Below are positions 33,811 through 42,273 of a DNA stretch of 64,000 bases, in pieces. The translations under genes and the position numbers were made by a program. Source of the DNA: Cellulosimicrobium sp. Marseille-Q4280 (GTDB taxonomy: Bacteria > Actinomycetota > Actinomycetes > Actinomycetales > Cellulomonadaceae); the NCBI RefSeq assembly GCF_943181405.1, contig NZ_CALPBY010000001.1, positions 124,001 through 188,000 on the forward strand, written 5' to 3'. The notes under the pieces were generated by a model. The model searched no databases. It saw nothing but the letters and a program-made list of their open reading frames with translations, and was not told the DNA's origin. Positions within the stretch are counted from its first letter, which is position 1. The number at the start of each line of letters is the position of its first letter.

Positions 33811-35664
33811 TCAGCCGCGGTGGCGCTCGACGTCGTCGCGGCCGAGGAGGTCCTCGCGCACGACGCGGCGCAGGACCTTGCCGATCTGCGAGCGCGGGAG
33901 CTCCGGCACGACGGCGAGCGTCCGCGGCAGCGCGTACCGGGCGAGGCGCTTCTCGCCCCACTCCCGGACCGCGGCGAGGTCGACGCGCGGCGGCGACCCG
34001 CCGTCGTCGGCCCCGACCGGACCGCCGGGCGCCTCGTCCAGGACGAGGACGGCCGCCACCTGCTCGTCCGAGCCCGTCCCGGGCAGGCCCACGACCGCGA
34101 CGTCGCGCACGCCGGGCATCTGCCGCAGGTGCTCCTCGACCTGCGACGGGTACACCTTGAACCCGCCGGTGACGATCATCTCCTTGATGCGGTCGACGAG
34201 CGTGACCGTGCCGGCGTCGGGACCGTCCAGCGGCACCTCGACGACGTCGCCCGTGCGCAGCCAGCCGTCGTCGAGGAGCTGGCCCGCGGTCTCGTCGGGG
34301 CGCTGCCAGTAGCCCTGGAAGACCTGGGGGCCGCGGACGAGGAGCTCGCCCCGGACGGTCGGGACGCCGCCGTCCGGCGTGGTGGGCTCCGCGTCGCGCA
34401 GGTCGCCCGCGTCGAGCGCCTCGGCGTCGACGACGCGGATGTCGGTGCTCGGGAACGGCAGACCGAGGGTCCCGGGGCGGCGGTCGTCGGAGCAGGGGTT
34501 GCCGAGCGCGACCGGTGCCGTCTCCGTCATGCCGTAGCCCTCGATGAGCAGGCCGCCCGTGGCGTCCTCCCAGCGCTGTGCGGTCTCTGCGGTGATCGGC
34601 ATCGCGCCGGCGAACGCGAGCCGGATCGACGACAGGTCGGCCCGGGGCTCCGCCGCCCGACCCTCGGAGCCGTCGCCGGACGCGGTCCCGGTGGCGGCCG
34701 CGACGATCCGGTCGAACATGGGCGCGACGCCGGGCAGGAACGTCGCCGGGCGTCGCTTCTGCGCGGCGACGAACGCCTGCGGGTCGAACTTCGGGAACGC
34801 GACGAGCGTCGCGCCGATGCGCGCGGGGAGCGTGAGGCAGAACGTCAGGCCGAACGCGTGGAAGAACGGCAGGACGCCGTAGACGACCTCCGCGCCCTCC
34901 GTGAACGCGGCCCACGCCTGGCCCTGCACGACGTTCGCGACGAGGTTGCGGTGCGTGAGGACGGCGCCCTTGGGCGTGCCCGTGGTGCCGCCCGTGTACT
35001 GGATGAGCGCGACGTCGTCGGAGGTCGGGTGGGGGAGCGCCGGCGGCAGGCGGCGCGCGCGACGGACGAGGTCGTGCCAGTCCGGGACCCCGGCGGGGAC
35101 CGGGCCGCGCAACGCGTCGCGCTGGGCGCGGGCGCGCGCCACGGGCAGGCGCAGGGCCAGCCGTGACGCGGTGGGCAGGTCGCGTGCCAGGTCGACCGCG
35201 ACGACCGTGCGGAGGTCGGGTGCCGCGTGCTCCGAGCCGTCGCGGGCGGCGAGGACCGCGGGCACGGCCTTGGTCCACACGAGGGCGACGCTCGCACCCG
35301 AGTCGGCGAGCTGGTGCGCGATCTCGTCCGCGGTGTACGTGGGGTTGTGCTCGACGACGACCGCGCCGAGGCGCAGGACCGCGTAGAACGCCACGACGTG
35401 GGCGGTGGTGTTGGGCAGGACGATCGCGACGCGGTCACCGCGCCGCACGCCGAGGTCGTGGAGGGCGCCGGCCGCGCGCTCCACCTCGGCGGCGAGATGC
35501 GCGTAGGTGGTCGTCGCGCCGAAGAAGTCGACCGCGACGCGCGCGGGCCAGCGGCCCGCGGCTGCGGTGAGGGCAGCGGTGACCGGCTCGTCGGGGATCT
35601 TCACGTCGGCCGGGACGCCCGGTGCGTAGCGGGACGTCCACGGCTTCGTCGCCAGCATGTTCAC
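33811..35664 (-). CDS. fadD: Long-chain fatty-acid-CoA ligase (AMP-forming)
   Basis: A 617-residue ANL-superfamily ligase. Motifs: YTGGTTGTPKGAVLTHRNL (P-loop, about 235), GYGMTETAPVALGNPC (about 390), LRTGDVVEV (about 488) and the hinge/catalytic Lys region KEMIVTGGFKVYPSQVEE then RSQIGKVLRR. It activates fatty acids for beta-oxidation or lipid synthesis. The start is GTG 35664 or ATG 35658. A palindrome overlapping the -10 region and the start codon suggests control by a TetR-type fatty-acid regulator. Confidence 0.9.
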   Translation of the reverse strand: MNMLATKPWTSRYAPGVPADVKIPDEPVTAALTAAAGRWPARVAVDFFGATTTYAHLAAEVERAAGALHDLGVRRGDRVAIVLPNTTAHVVAFYAVLRLGAVVVEHNPTYTADEIAHQLADSGASVALVWTKAVPAVLAARDGSEHAAPDLRTVVAVDLARDLPTASRLALRLPVARARAQRDALRGPVPAGVPDWHDLVRRARRLPPALPHPTSDDVALIQYTGGTTGTPKGAVLTHRNLVANVVQGQAWAAFTEGAEVVYGVLPFFHAFGLTFCLTLPARIGATLVAFPKFDPQAFVAAQKRRPATFLPGVAPMFDRIVAAATGTASGDGSEGRAAEPRADLSSIRLAFAGAMPITAETAQRWEDATGGLLIEGYGMTETAPVALGNPCSDDRRPGTLGLPFPSTDIRVVDAEALDAGDLRDAEPTTPDGGVPTVRGELLVRGPQVFQGYWQRPDETAGQLLDDGWLRTGDVVEVPLDGPDAGTVTLVDRIKEMIVTGGFKVYPSQVEEHLRQMPGVRDVAVVGLPGTGSDEQVAAVLVLDEAPGGPVGADDGGSPPRVDLAAVREWGEKRLARYALPRTLAVVPELPRSQIGKVLRRVVREDLLGRDDVERHRG

Positions 35665-35692
35665 TACGCCACCGTAACCTACGGTTGCGTAG
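35664..35692 (-). promoter_or_regulatory. Operator palindrome at fadD start
   Basis: CTACGCCACCGTA (35664-35676) pairs with TACGGTTGCGTAG (35680-35692), 12 of 13 positions, around ACC. On the minus strand TAGGTT (35681-35676) is a likely -10 inside the palindrome. Binding here would block initiation. TetR-family lipid regulators use such sites. Confidence 0.6.
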
Positions 35693-35719
35693 GTTCTGTG
35701 AGGCCCTCGTGCCCGCTCC

Positions 35720-36007
35720 TCAGGCGGGGTACCAGCGCGCGCCCCACCGGCGGGTCAGGCGGCGGTCCGACGCCGCCGCGAGGGTCCGCACGCCGGCCTC
35801 CACCGCACGCGCCACCGCGTGCGCCGCCTCGTCTCCGTCGGCGAGGAAGCGCACGGTGATGCGCGCCTCACCGCGCACGACGCCGACGTCGTACGCCTCG
35901 ACGGTCGTGCGCTCGCGGCCGGCGGCGACGGCGGCGGGCAGGACGGACTCCGGGTCGGCGCCGGGGTGCAGCAGCCCGACGGCGAGCGTGACGCGGTAGG
36001 AGGGCAC
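35720..36007 (-). CDS. Hypothetical small protein
   Basis: A 95-residue protein I do not recognise. It reads SYRVTLAVGLLHPGADPESV, TTVEAYDVGVVRGEARITVR and AGVRTLAAASDRRLTRRWG, a likely beta-alpha-beta fold without membrane segment or Cys. GTG 36007 is the only sensible start. It lies 12 nt downstream of the lipoprotein gene on the same strand, so it is probably in the same operon. Confidence 0.6.
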   Translation of the reverse strand: MPSYRVTLAVGLLHPGADPESVLPAAVAAGRERTTVEAYDVGVVRGEARITVRFLADGDEAAHAVARAVEAGVRTLAAASDRRLTRRWGARWYPA

Positions 36008-36019
36008 GGGCGCTCTCCG

Positions 36020-36538
36020 TCAGCCGAGCGCCGGCAGGCCGGCCTCGTCGCACGGGTCGAGCGCGACCGGGCCGGACAGGTCGAGGCGCACGACGTCGCC
36101 GTCCGCGGTCACGCGGACCGACCACCCGGCGGGGTCCTCGGCCTCGACGTACGCCGACCCCCCGTGCTCCGGGTGCACGACGTCCGAGGGCGCACCGAAG
36201 CCGTGCTCCTCGAGCGTGGAGGCGATCGCGTCGGGAACCTCCTCGAGCAGGTCGTAGGACGCCGAGCCCTCGCGCGTCGCGTGGGAGTCCAGGAGGAAGA
36301 CGACGCAGCGGCCGTCCTCCTGCCCCGTCGCGGTGGGGACGTGGTCGTCGGCCCAGCCGTCGGCGCCGAGCACGCCGTCGACGTCGGCGCGGAGGGCCCG
36401 ACCCGCCTCCGCGTAGGACGTGAGCGCGTCCGGCGGGGGTGCGGGTTCCGACGGTTCGGCGCCGCCACCGCACGCGGCCACCGCCCCGAGCAGGCCGAAG
36501 GAGAGGACCGGGCCGCCCGCGCGTCGTGCGGCGCTCAC
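36020..36538 (-). CDS. Hypothetical lipoprotein
   Basis: A 172-residue lipoprotein with signal GGPVLSFGLLGAVAAC and its lipid Cys near residue 22, followed by GGGAEPSEPAPPPD. The mature domain has a helix TSYAEAGRALRADVDGVLG, two Cys (GRCVVF, DPCDEAG) and EGSASYDLLEEVPDAIASTL. Function unknown. GTG 36538 overlaps the stop of the methyltransferase-like gene (GTGA), so the two are coupled. Confidence 0.68.
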   Translation of the reverse strand: MSAARRAGGPVLSFGLLGAVAACGGGAEPSEPAPPPDALTSYAEAGRALRADVDGVLGADGWADDHVPTATGQEDGRCVVFLLDSHATREGSASYDLLEEVPDAIASTLEEHGFGAPSDVVHPEHGGSAYVEAEDPAGWSVRVTADGDVVRLDLSGPVALDPCDEAGLPALG

Positions 36539-36930
36539 GACGCGGAGAGCACGGCGACGAGGAAGTCTGCGTCGGGGGACCACGGACGCAGGTCCCACGT
36601 CGAGAGGGCGAGGTCGAGCTCGGCGAGGTCCCCGACGCGCCAGTCCGGTCCCGGGTGGTCGGTGCGAGCGGCGTCGACGAGCACCGGGTCGACGTCCACG
36701 CCGACCACGACGTGCCCCCGCGCCGCGAGCTCCGCCCCCACCCGGCCCGGACCGCACCCTGCGTCGAGCACGCGCGAGCCGCGCGGCAGCATCGCGTCGA
36801 CGAGCCGCGCCTCGCCCGCGAGGTCGGCGCCGTCGGCGGCCATGCTGCGGAACCTCTCGACGTACCAGGTGGAGTGGGACGGGTCGGCGGCGACCTTCTG
36901 CTCCCAGCGGGAGGGACGGGCGGTGCTCAT
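36535..36930 (-). CDS. Truncated class I SAM-dependent methyltransferase
   Basis: Only 131 residues. The SAM motif RVLDAGCGPGRVGAELAARG (about 57-76) and VVGVDVDPVLVDAARTDHP are intact, and WRVGDLAELDL follows. The sequence stops shortly after beta-strand 4 (DADFLVAVLSAS). Family members usually continue for another 60-80 residues with strands 5-7, so this looks like a 3'-truncated gene whose end was replaced by the lipoprotein gene that overlaps its stop. It may be non-functional. ATG 36930 is clear; the region before it is intergenic. Confidence 0.75.
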   Translation of the reverse strand: MSTARPSRWEQKVAADPSHSTWYVERFRSMAADGADLAGEARLVDAMLPRGSRVLDAGCGPGRVGAELAARGHVVVGVDVDPVLVDAARTDHPGPDWRVGDLAELDLALSTWDLRPWSPDADFLVAVLSAS

Positions 36931-36964
36931 TCCCCGACGGTACCCGGGCTGCGACAATCCGAGG

Positions 36965-37690
36965 ATGAGCACCACGACCACCGCCCCCGTGACCGATCTC
37001 GCGTCGTCCGCCCCGACCGGTGCGCTGCTCGCCGTGTGCCGCGTGCACGCGCTCCTGCCGGACGCCGGCCCTATCGGTGTCACGGCGATCGACAAGAGAC
37101 CCGTCGACGGGCCCGTCAAGGTGCGCCGCCTCGGGCTCTACGCCGACGTGCAGGCCGACCGCGCCGACCACGGCGGCGAGGAGCAGGCCGTGTACGCGTA
37201 CGGGCAGGACGACGCCGAGTGGTGGGCCGGCGAGCTCGGGCGCGAGGTCACGCCGGGCCTGTTCGGCGAGAACCTGCGCGTGCAGGGCATCCCGGTGAGC
37301 GGCGCCGTCGTGGGCGAGCGGTGGTCCGTCGGCACGGCGCTGCTCGAGGTCACCCTCCCGCGGACGCCGTGCGCGACGTTCGCGCGCTACCTGGGCGAGG
37401 AGAGGTGGGTCAAGCGGTTCGCCGTCGCGAACCGGACGGGCGCGTACCTGCGGGTCGTGCGCACCGGCGAGCTCCGCGCGGGCGACGCCGTGACCGTCTG
37501 CTACCGGCCGGAGCACGGCGTGACGCTCCAGGACTGGTTCGGCGCGTGGACCGGCCGCGGGGCCGACCCGGAGCGTGCCGCCGACATCGCCCGGCGCCTC
37601 CTCGCGGCCCACCTCGGCGGCGACACGACCCTCGCGGACGAGCTGCGCGAGCGTGCCGAGATCGCCGCCGGCCACGGCGTGGACGACTGA
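36965..37690 (+). CDS. MOSC-domain protein (YiiM-like)
   Basis: A 241-residue MOSC protein. KRPVDGPVKVRRLGLYADVQ, DHGGEEQAVYAYGQDDAEWW, GLFGENLRVQGIPVSGAVVG and TLPRTPCATFARYLG (conserved Cys) are the family blocks. MOSC proteins handle molybdenum-cofactor-bound sulfur or reduce N-hydroxylated compounds, as YiiM does. The C-terminal helical segment (RAADIARRLLAAHLGGDTTL) also fits YiiM. It is divergent from the methyltransferase-like gene across 34 nt. GACAAT 6 nt before the ATG suggests a leaderless transcript. Confidence 0.88.
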   Translation: MSTTTTAPVTDLASSAPTGALLAVCRVHALLPDAGPIGVTAIDKRPVDGPVKVRRLGLYADVQADRADHGGEEQAVYAYGQDDAEWWAGELGREVTPGLFGENLRVQGIPVSGAVVGERWSVGTALLEVTLPRTPCATFARYLGEERWVKRFAVANRTGAYLRVVRTGELRAGDAVTVCYRPEHGVTLQDWFGAWTGRGADPERAADIARRLLAAHLGGDTTLADELRERAEIAAGHGVDD

Positions 37691-37723
37691 GGCGCCCAGC
37701 CGACCGCGGCTACCCTTCGTCAC

Positions 37724-39058
37724 GTGCAGGCCACGTCACCCGCGTCCGTCGTCCGTGATCTCCGGCCGCTCCTCCGTGAGGGGGTGCGCGGGCGGCTGTC
37801 GCTGGCCGCGGAGAGGCTGTGCGCCGTCGTCGCCGGCCCGGCGGCGGTCGGCTCCGACGCGTGGTGGGACGAGGTCGCCCGGATCGGCACGCCGCTGCGC
37901 GTCCCCGGCCCGGGGACGACCGACCTCACGCTCTTCCTCCACCGGGACGCTCACGCCGCCGCCGTGTACGTCGACGTCCAGCCGTTCGCCGACCGCTCGC
38001 ACCTCGCCGACGGTCTCATGGAGCACGTGCCCGGGACCGACGTGTGGTGGGCGGCGTTCGCGACCGGTCCGCAGTGGGTCTCCGGGTACGGCTTCCTCCC
38101 GCTCGACGAGGAGCCGGTCGCCCCGGGCGGCAGGGACGACGCGGCGACGCGCGCCTGGTGGCTCGACCTCCTGGGGCGATCCGTCCACGACGTGCTCAAC
38201 CCGTCGCCGTCGTACCGGGGTCTGCGGGGCGAGGCCCGCTCGGTCGCCCGCGGCCCGCGCGCGCCCCGCCCGCCCGCACTGCCCGACGGCGCGCCGCCCG
38301 GCGTCCTCGAACGGCGCACCTGGCAGCGGCCCGGCGCGGGCGCCTACCCCGTGTGGACGTACGTGCCGCCGGGCTCGGGCCACGCGCCGGCCGGGTTCCC
38401 GGTGGCAGGCCGGCGCGAGCTGCCGCTCGTCGTGCTGCACGACGGCCAGGTCTGGGCCGAGCAGCTCGACGCCCGCTCGCTGTTCGACGCCCTCGTCGCG
38501 CACCGCACGGTGACACCGTTCGTCGCCGTGCTCGTGGGTTCCCTGACCCGGGCCGAGCGCGGACGGGACCTGCCCGACAGCACGGCGTACTACGACGACC
38601 TCGCCGACCACCTGCTGCCCGAGGTCACGCGGCACCTCGCCGACCGCGGGGTCCGCCTCACGCGCGACCCCGCCCTGACCGTCGTGGCCGGGCAGAGCTT
38701 CGGCGGTCTCGCGGCGCTCCAGGAGGTGCGGCACCGTCCGGACCGGTTCGGGAACGCCCTCGCGCAGTCAGGATCGCTGTGGTGGCCCGACCTCGACGAC
38801 GCGTCGGCGCGCGACGTCGCCGGCTGGCTCCGGACCGCGGGCCCGCGCACGGGCCGCACGGTGCTGCAGGTCGGGGCCCACGAGGGGACGATCACGGACG
38901 CGAACCGCGAGGTGCGGGACCTGCTGCGCGGCCGGCGCGAGCACGTGGTCCTCACCGAGGTCGACGGCGGTCACGACTGGGCGTGGTGGCACGCGTGCCT
39001 CGGCACCGGGCTGGCGGAGGTCCTCGGCCCGCCGAAGGGGACGGGATGGTCGCGCTGA
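37724..39058 (+). CDS. Enterochelin esterase-like alpha/beta hydrolase (Fes family)
   Basis: A 444-residue protein with an N-terminal Fes-type beta-sandwich (TTDLTLFLHRDAHAAAVYVD, MEHVPGTDVWWAAFATGP). The C-terminal esterase domain has LPLVVLHDGQVWAEQ, the nucleophile elbow VVAGQSFGGLAALQ, SGSLWWPD and the catalytic His in VDGGHDWAWWHACL. Such enzymes hydrolyse ferric catecholate siderophores in the cytoplasm to release iron. No Fur/DtxR/IdeR box is evident. GTG 37724 has TACCCT 7 nt upstream, suggesting leaderless expression. Confidence 0.85.
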   Translation: MQATSPASVVRDLRPLLREGVRGRLSLAAERLCAVVAGPAAVGSDAWWDEVARIGTPLRVPGPGTTDLTLFLHRDAHAAAVYVDVQPFADRSHLADGLMEHVPGTDVWWAAFATGPQWVSGYGFLPLDEEPVAPGGRDDAATRAWWLDLLGRSVHDVLNPSPSYRGLRGEARSVARGPRAPRPPALPDGAPPGVLERRTWQRPGAGAYPVWTYVPPGSGHAPAGFPVAGRRELPLVVLHDGQVWAEQLDARSLFDALVAHRTVTPFVAVLVGSLTRAERGRDLPDSTAYYDDLADHLLPEVTRHLADRGVRLTRDPALTVVAGQSFGGLAALQEVRHRPDRFGNALAQSGSLWWPDLDDASARDVAGWLRTAGPRTGRTVLQVGAHEGTITDANREVRDLLRGRREHVVLTEVDGGHDWAWWHACLGTGLAEVLGPPKGTGWSR

Positions 39059-39066
39059 GCGTCCGT

Positions 39067-39122
39067 CGTGCTCGGCGCGCGGGACGGTCCCGCTGAAGGT
39101 CAGCCGTGCTCGGCGCGCGGGA
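39067..39122. repeat. Direct repeat at convergent gene ends
   Basis: CGTGCTCGGCGCGCGGGA occurs at 39067-39084 and 39105-39122, the second copy forming the last codons of the PH-domain gene. It contains the GTGCTCGGC half-site of the class-B palindromes. Confidence 0.6.
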
Positions 39123-39669
39123 TGCGCGGCGCGCGAGGGCCCCGGGGGCCGCGCGGCGGCTCGTTCGGCGGCCACTCGCCGTCGTCGGAGCCGTCGTCGG
39201 CGCTGAAGAGGAGGTCGTGCAGGCGCACCTGGACGGTCTCGACGTCGGGGACGTCGTGCAGCTCGAGGCCCGGCTTGTCGGTGGCGTCGGAGATGACGAG
39301 CGTCCCGCACCCGAAGAGCCGGTCGATCGGGCCCTTCTCGTAGTTGACGTCGTTGATGCGGTAGAGCGGGATGTCGCGGCCGGTGCGCGTGATGATGCCC
39401 GTGCGCAGCGAGATGCGCTTGTTGGTCACCGTGTACTCGGTGGTGCGCCAGCGCAGCCACGGCACGAAGACCCAGATCACGGCCGCGACGAGCGCGACGC
39501 CGGCGATCACCCAGCGCACGACCGGGTCCGGGACGAGGACGACCGCGACGACGACCGCCGCGACGAGGAGGGCCAGCAGCGCGAGGGGCCAGAACAGCGC
39601 CTTCGCGTGCTCCTTGAGCTCCATGACGACGTGCTCACCCTCGGTGAGGTGCTTCTCGCTCAGTCCCAT
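39100..39669 (-). CDS. PH-domain membrane protein (bPH2/YdbT-like)
   Basis: A 189-residue protein. Two membrane helices (FWPLALLALLVAAVVVAVVL and WVIAGVALVAAVIWVFVPWL) precede a bacterial PH domain with TTEYTVTNKRISLRTGIITR, DIPLYRINDVNYEKGPIDRL and GCGTLVISDATDKPGLEL. A Pro/Arg-rich tail (PPRGPRGPRAPRIPRAEHG) extends into the repeat at its 3' end. Function unknown; homologues sit at the membrane. ATG 39669 matches the conserved start; ATG 39678 is possible. Confidence 0.88.
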   Translation of the reverse strand: MGLSEKHLTEGEHVVMELKEHAKALFWPLALLALLVAAVVVAVVLVPDPVVRWVIAGVALVAAVIWVFVPWLRWRTTEYTVTNKRISLRTGIITRTGRDIPLYRINDVNYEKGPIDRLFGCGTLVISDATDKPGLELHDVPDVETVQVRLHDLLFSADDGSDDGEWPPNEPPRGPRGPRAPRIPRAEHG

Positions 39670-39738
39670 GGGGAGCATGGTGCCACCTCGTGACGCGCCG
39701 GCCCAGGGCGTCCCACACCTGTGGACCGCGCCGCGAGG

Positions 39739-40386
39739 TCAGCCGTTCGCGGGCAGGTTCCAGCCCTCGATCGTGCGCAGACCGTGGCCGTACCCGAGCA
39801 GGCAGATCGTGGCCGTGCCGAGCTCCAGGCGTGCGCCCAGCCCGGGCTCGACGCCGAGCCACACGGTCGCGAGGACGCGCAGCACGTGCCCGTGGGCGAA
39901 CAGCACGACGTCGTCGCCGTCGCGCAGCGTCGGCTCCACCCGGGCGAGGACCCGGGCGCAGCGCGCGGCCACGTCGTCGAGCGCCTCGCCGCGGTGACCG
40001 TCGGGCGAGGAGAGCACGTTGACCCCGTCGCGGAACACGAGCCACTCGCGTCCGAGCTCGGCGGAGATCTCGCGCGTCGTGCGGCCCTCCACCGGCCCGT
40101 AGTCCCACTCGACGAGGTCGTCGTCCGTCGGCACGTCGGCGAACCCCGCGAGGTCGGCCGTCCGTCGCGCCCGCTGCCGGGGGCTCGCGAGCACGACGGC
40201 GGGGCGTCGCCCGCGCTCGTCGGCCCACCGCTGCAGCCACACGCCCGCCGCGACGGCCTGCTGCTCGCCCGCGACGGTGAGCGGGATGTCGCTGCGGCCG
40301 GTGTGCCTGCCCGTCGCGCTCCACTCGGTCTCCCCGTGCCGGACGAGCACGAGCTGGGGGTCGGGTGCGGTGTCGTTCGCAGTCAC
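39739..40386 (-). CDS. Histidine phosphatase family protein (acid phosphatase)
   Basis: A 215-residue phosphoglycerate-mutase-fold phosphatase. LVLVRHGETEWSATGRHTGR carries the phosphohistidine, VVLASPRQRARRTADLAG the Arg, DLVEWDYGPVEGRTTREI the catalytic Glu and VVLFAHGHVLRVLATVWL the second His. Substrate unknown. GTG 40386 is the first start in the conserved region. The RNA start is unclear. Confidence 0.87.
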   Translation of the reverse strand: MTANDTAPDPQLVLVRHGETEWSATGRHTGRSDIPLTVAGEQQAVAAGVWLQRWADERGRRPAVVLASPRQRARRTADLAGFADVPTDDDLVEWDYGPVEGRTTREISAELGREWLVFRDGVNVLSSPDGHRGEALDDVAARCARVLARVEPTLRDGDDVVLFAHGHVLRVLATVWLGVEPGLGARLELGTATICLLGYGHGLRTIEGWNLPANG

Positions 40387-40489
40387 GGGGGGCCTTCCTG
40401 CTCGGGGTCCGAGGGTCTCGGGCCTCCCAGCAGGATCCCCCGCGGTCCCCGTGGGCGCGCGGCGGGCAGCGCGGAGGGACGGTCCGGCG

Positions 40490-40603
40490 TCAGTCCGGGA
40501 CGCCGTCGACCCCGTTGACCGCGAGGAACACGACGAGCGCGGCGAGGAGCACGACGGCGATCCCGGTCGCGACGAGCAGGACGGTGCGAGGGCGGACGCG
40601 CAA
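40490..40603 (-). CDS. 37-residue single-pass membrane peptide (TTG start)
   Basis: A small ORF reading LRVRPRTVLLVATGIAVVLL, then AALVVFLAVN and GVDGVPD. A basic N-terminus is followed by one strong transmembrane helix and a short acidic tail. The start codon is TTG at 40603, with GGAG 7 nt upstream; the stop is TGA. The pattern (basic, hydrophobic, polar) and the ribosome site support a real gene, but there is no database check. Confidence 0.5.
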   Translation of the reverse strand: MRVRPRTVLLVATGIAVVLLAALVVFLAVNGVDGVPD

Positions 40604-40729
40604 GGCTGGGCTCCGGTCGGTGTCGTTGTCGGTGTCTGTGTCTGTGTCCGTGTGTGTCTGGCGGGCCGGTGTGGGCGGCTCGTCCTAGTGTCGCGCAGGT
40701 CGAGCAGCTCCACGGTGAGGAGAAGGACG

Positions 40730-41425
40730 ATGGCGCGCGAAGGCGGCGGCACGGACGGCATTGACGGTACTGACGGCACGGACGGCGCTCGGGCCACGGA
40801 TCAGGACGAGCACACGTACGGCAGCCCGGAGTTCGACTGGTCGGTCCTCGAGGTCCCGACCGCGGCAGCCGTCGTGCGGGGCCAGCTCGGGTTCTCCTGG
40901 CTCGTCCTCGCGGACCGCCTCGCGACCGTGACGCAGGCCGAGCTCGAGTGGGAGCCGGGACCCGACGCGCTGCGGGTCGTGCGGCGCGGGGAGGAGCGCG
41001 CGCCCCGGACGCTCGGGCCGGGGGAGTGGGTCATGGAGTGGCCGGCAGGTCCGGAGTCGGCGCAGCCCCGCACGATCGCGTGGCTCGTCGCGCACCTCAC
41101 GGAGGCGTTCTTCGAACGCTGGGAGTGGACGTTCGGCGACCACGAGCGGCGGCGCGACGCGGTGCCGTTCTCGGGCGAGGTGGGTCCTGCCGTCGACGGG
41201 CTGCGCCGCGGGGTGGACCGCTGGCGCGAGGGCGTCGAGGCGCTGCCCGACGACGAGATGTTCACGGTCGGCCTGAGCCAGGCCACCCCGATCGACGCGC
41301 AGTCCCCGTTCGCCCACCTCGTCGCGCACATGAACCGCGAGCTGATCCACCACGGCGCGGAGATCCTCCTGCTCCAGGACCTGTACCGGGCGTCGCACGT
41401 CACAGCGGCGCCGGGGAATCGGTGA
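40730..41425 (+). CDS. DinB-family protein
   Basis: A 231-residue DinB/MDMPI-type four-helix protein. VVRGQLGFSWLVLADRLATV, IAWLVAHLTEAFFERWEWTF (with H) and FAHLVAHMNRELIHHGAEIL carry the three metal-site His positions. Members are thiol-dependent transferases or hydrolases linked to stress. Residues 6-19 are a GTDGIDGTDGTDG repeat of 9-bp units. ATG 40730 follows AGGAGAAGGA. Upstream, 40621-40660 is a TGTCTG-rich simple repeat. Confidence 0.82.
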   Translation: MAREGGGTDGIDGTDGTDGARATDQDEHTYGSPEFDWSVLEVPTAAAVVRGQLGFSWLVLADRLATVTQAELEWEPGPDALRVVRRGEERAPRTLGPGEWVMEWPAGPESAQPRTIAWLVAHLTEAFFERWEWTFGDHERRRDAVPFSGEVGPAVDGLRRGVDRWREGVEALPDDEMFTVGLSQATPIDAQSPFAHLVAHMNRELIHHGAEILLLQDLYRASHVTAAPGNR

Positions 41426-41450
41426 GCCTCCTGGACAGTTGAACCGTCAC

Positions 41451-42125
41451 ATGACGCAGAACCCCTCGACGGTGAAGATCGACATCTGGTCCGACGTGGC
41501 GTGCCCGTGGTGCTACGTGGGCAAACGACGTCTCGAGACGGCGCTCGGGCGCCTCGAGGAGAGCGGCTTCGCGCCGCAGGTCGAGATCGAGTACCACTCG
41601 TTCGAGCTGTCCCCCGACACCCCCGTCGACTTCGACGGCACGGAGGTCGACTTCCTCGCCGGGCACAAGGGGATGCCGCGCGAGCAGGTCGAGCAGATGC
41701 TCGGTCAGATGACGCAGCTCGCCGCCGCCGAGGGCCTCGCGTACGACTTCGACGCCGTGCAGCACACGAAGACGCTGGCCGCCCACGAGCTGCTGCACCA
41801 CGCGAAGGCGCACGGCAAGCAGGTCGAGATGAAGGAGCGCCTGCTCAAGGCCTACTTCGAGGAGGGACAGCATGTGGGCCGTCCCGAGATCCTGGCCGAC
41901 CTCGCCGCCGAGGTGGGTCTCGACCGCGACGAGACCGTCGCCGCGCTCGAGGACGGCCGGTACGCCGACGACGTGCAGGCGGACATCGAGCAGGCCCGCG
42001 CCTACGGCATCAACGGCGTCCCGTTCTTCGTCGTCGACGGGCGGTACGGAGTCTCAGGCGCACAGGACCCGGCCGTGTTCGTCCAGGTGCTCGAGCAGGC
42101 GGCGGCCGAGGGTGCCGCAGCCTGA
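41451..42125 (+). CDS. DsbA-family oxidoreductase (FrnE-like)
   Basis: A 224-residue thioredoxin-fold thiol oxidoreductase/isomerase of the cytoplasmic FrnE type. It has no signal peptide. The active site CPWC is in DIWSDVACPWCYVGKRRLE, the helical insertion has AAHELLHHAKAHGKQVEMKE, and the cis-Pro loop is GINGVPFFVVDGRYGVSGAQ. FrnE homologues help in oxidative stress and disulfide repair. ATG 41451 fits the family start; TTG 41439 is 12 nt upstream. Confidence 0.92.
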   Translation: MTQNPSTVKIDIWSDVACPWCYVGKRRLETALGRLEESGFAPQVEIEYHSFELSPDTPVDFDGTEVDFLAGHKGMPREQVEQMLGQMTQLAAAEGLAYDFDAVQHTKTLAAHELLHHAKAHGKQVEMKERLLKAYFEEGQHVGRPEILADLAAEVGLDRDETVAALEDGRYADDVQADIEQARAYGINGVPFFVVDGRYGVSGAQDPAVFVQVLEQAAAEGAAA

Positions 42126-42273
42126 CAGGCCTGCGACCAGGGCGACGCACGTCACAGGCGGTGCGGTGGAACCGAGACGCGGTATCACCGACACTGGACA
42201 GAAGCCCGCACCGCCGCCGGCACCGACTCCCACGTGCACCGGAGCCCGTGAATCCCACGAGGAGGATCTCCCG

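Noticed and set aside
31040-34312. 1090-codon plus-strand frame
   Set aside because: Antisense to the M28 peptidase, PASTA lipoprotein and ndh genes, all with strong motifs; composition is that of a GC shadow.
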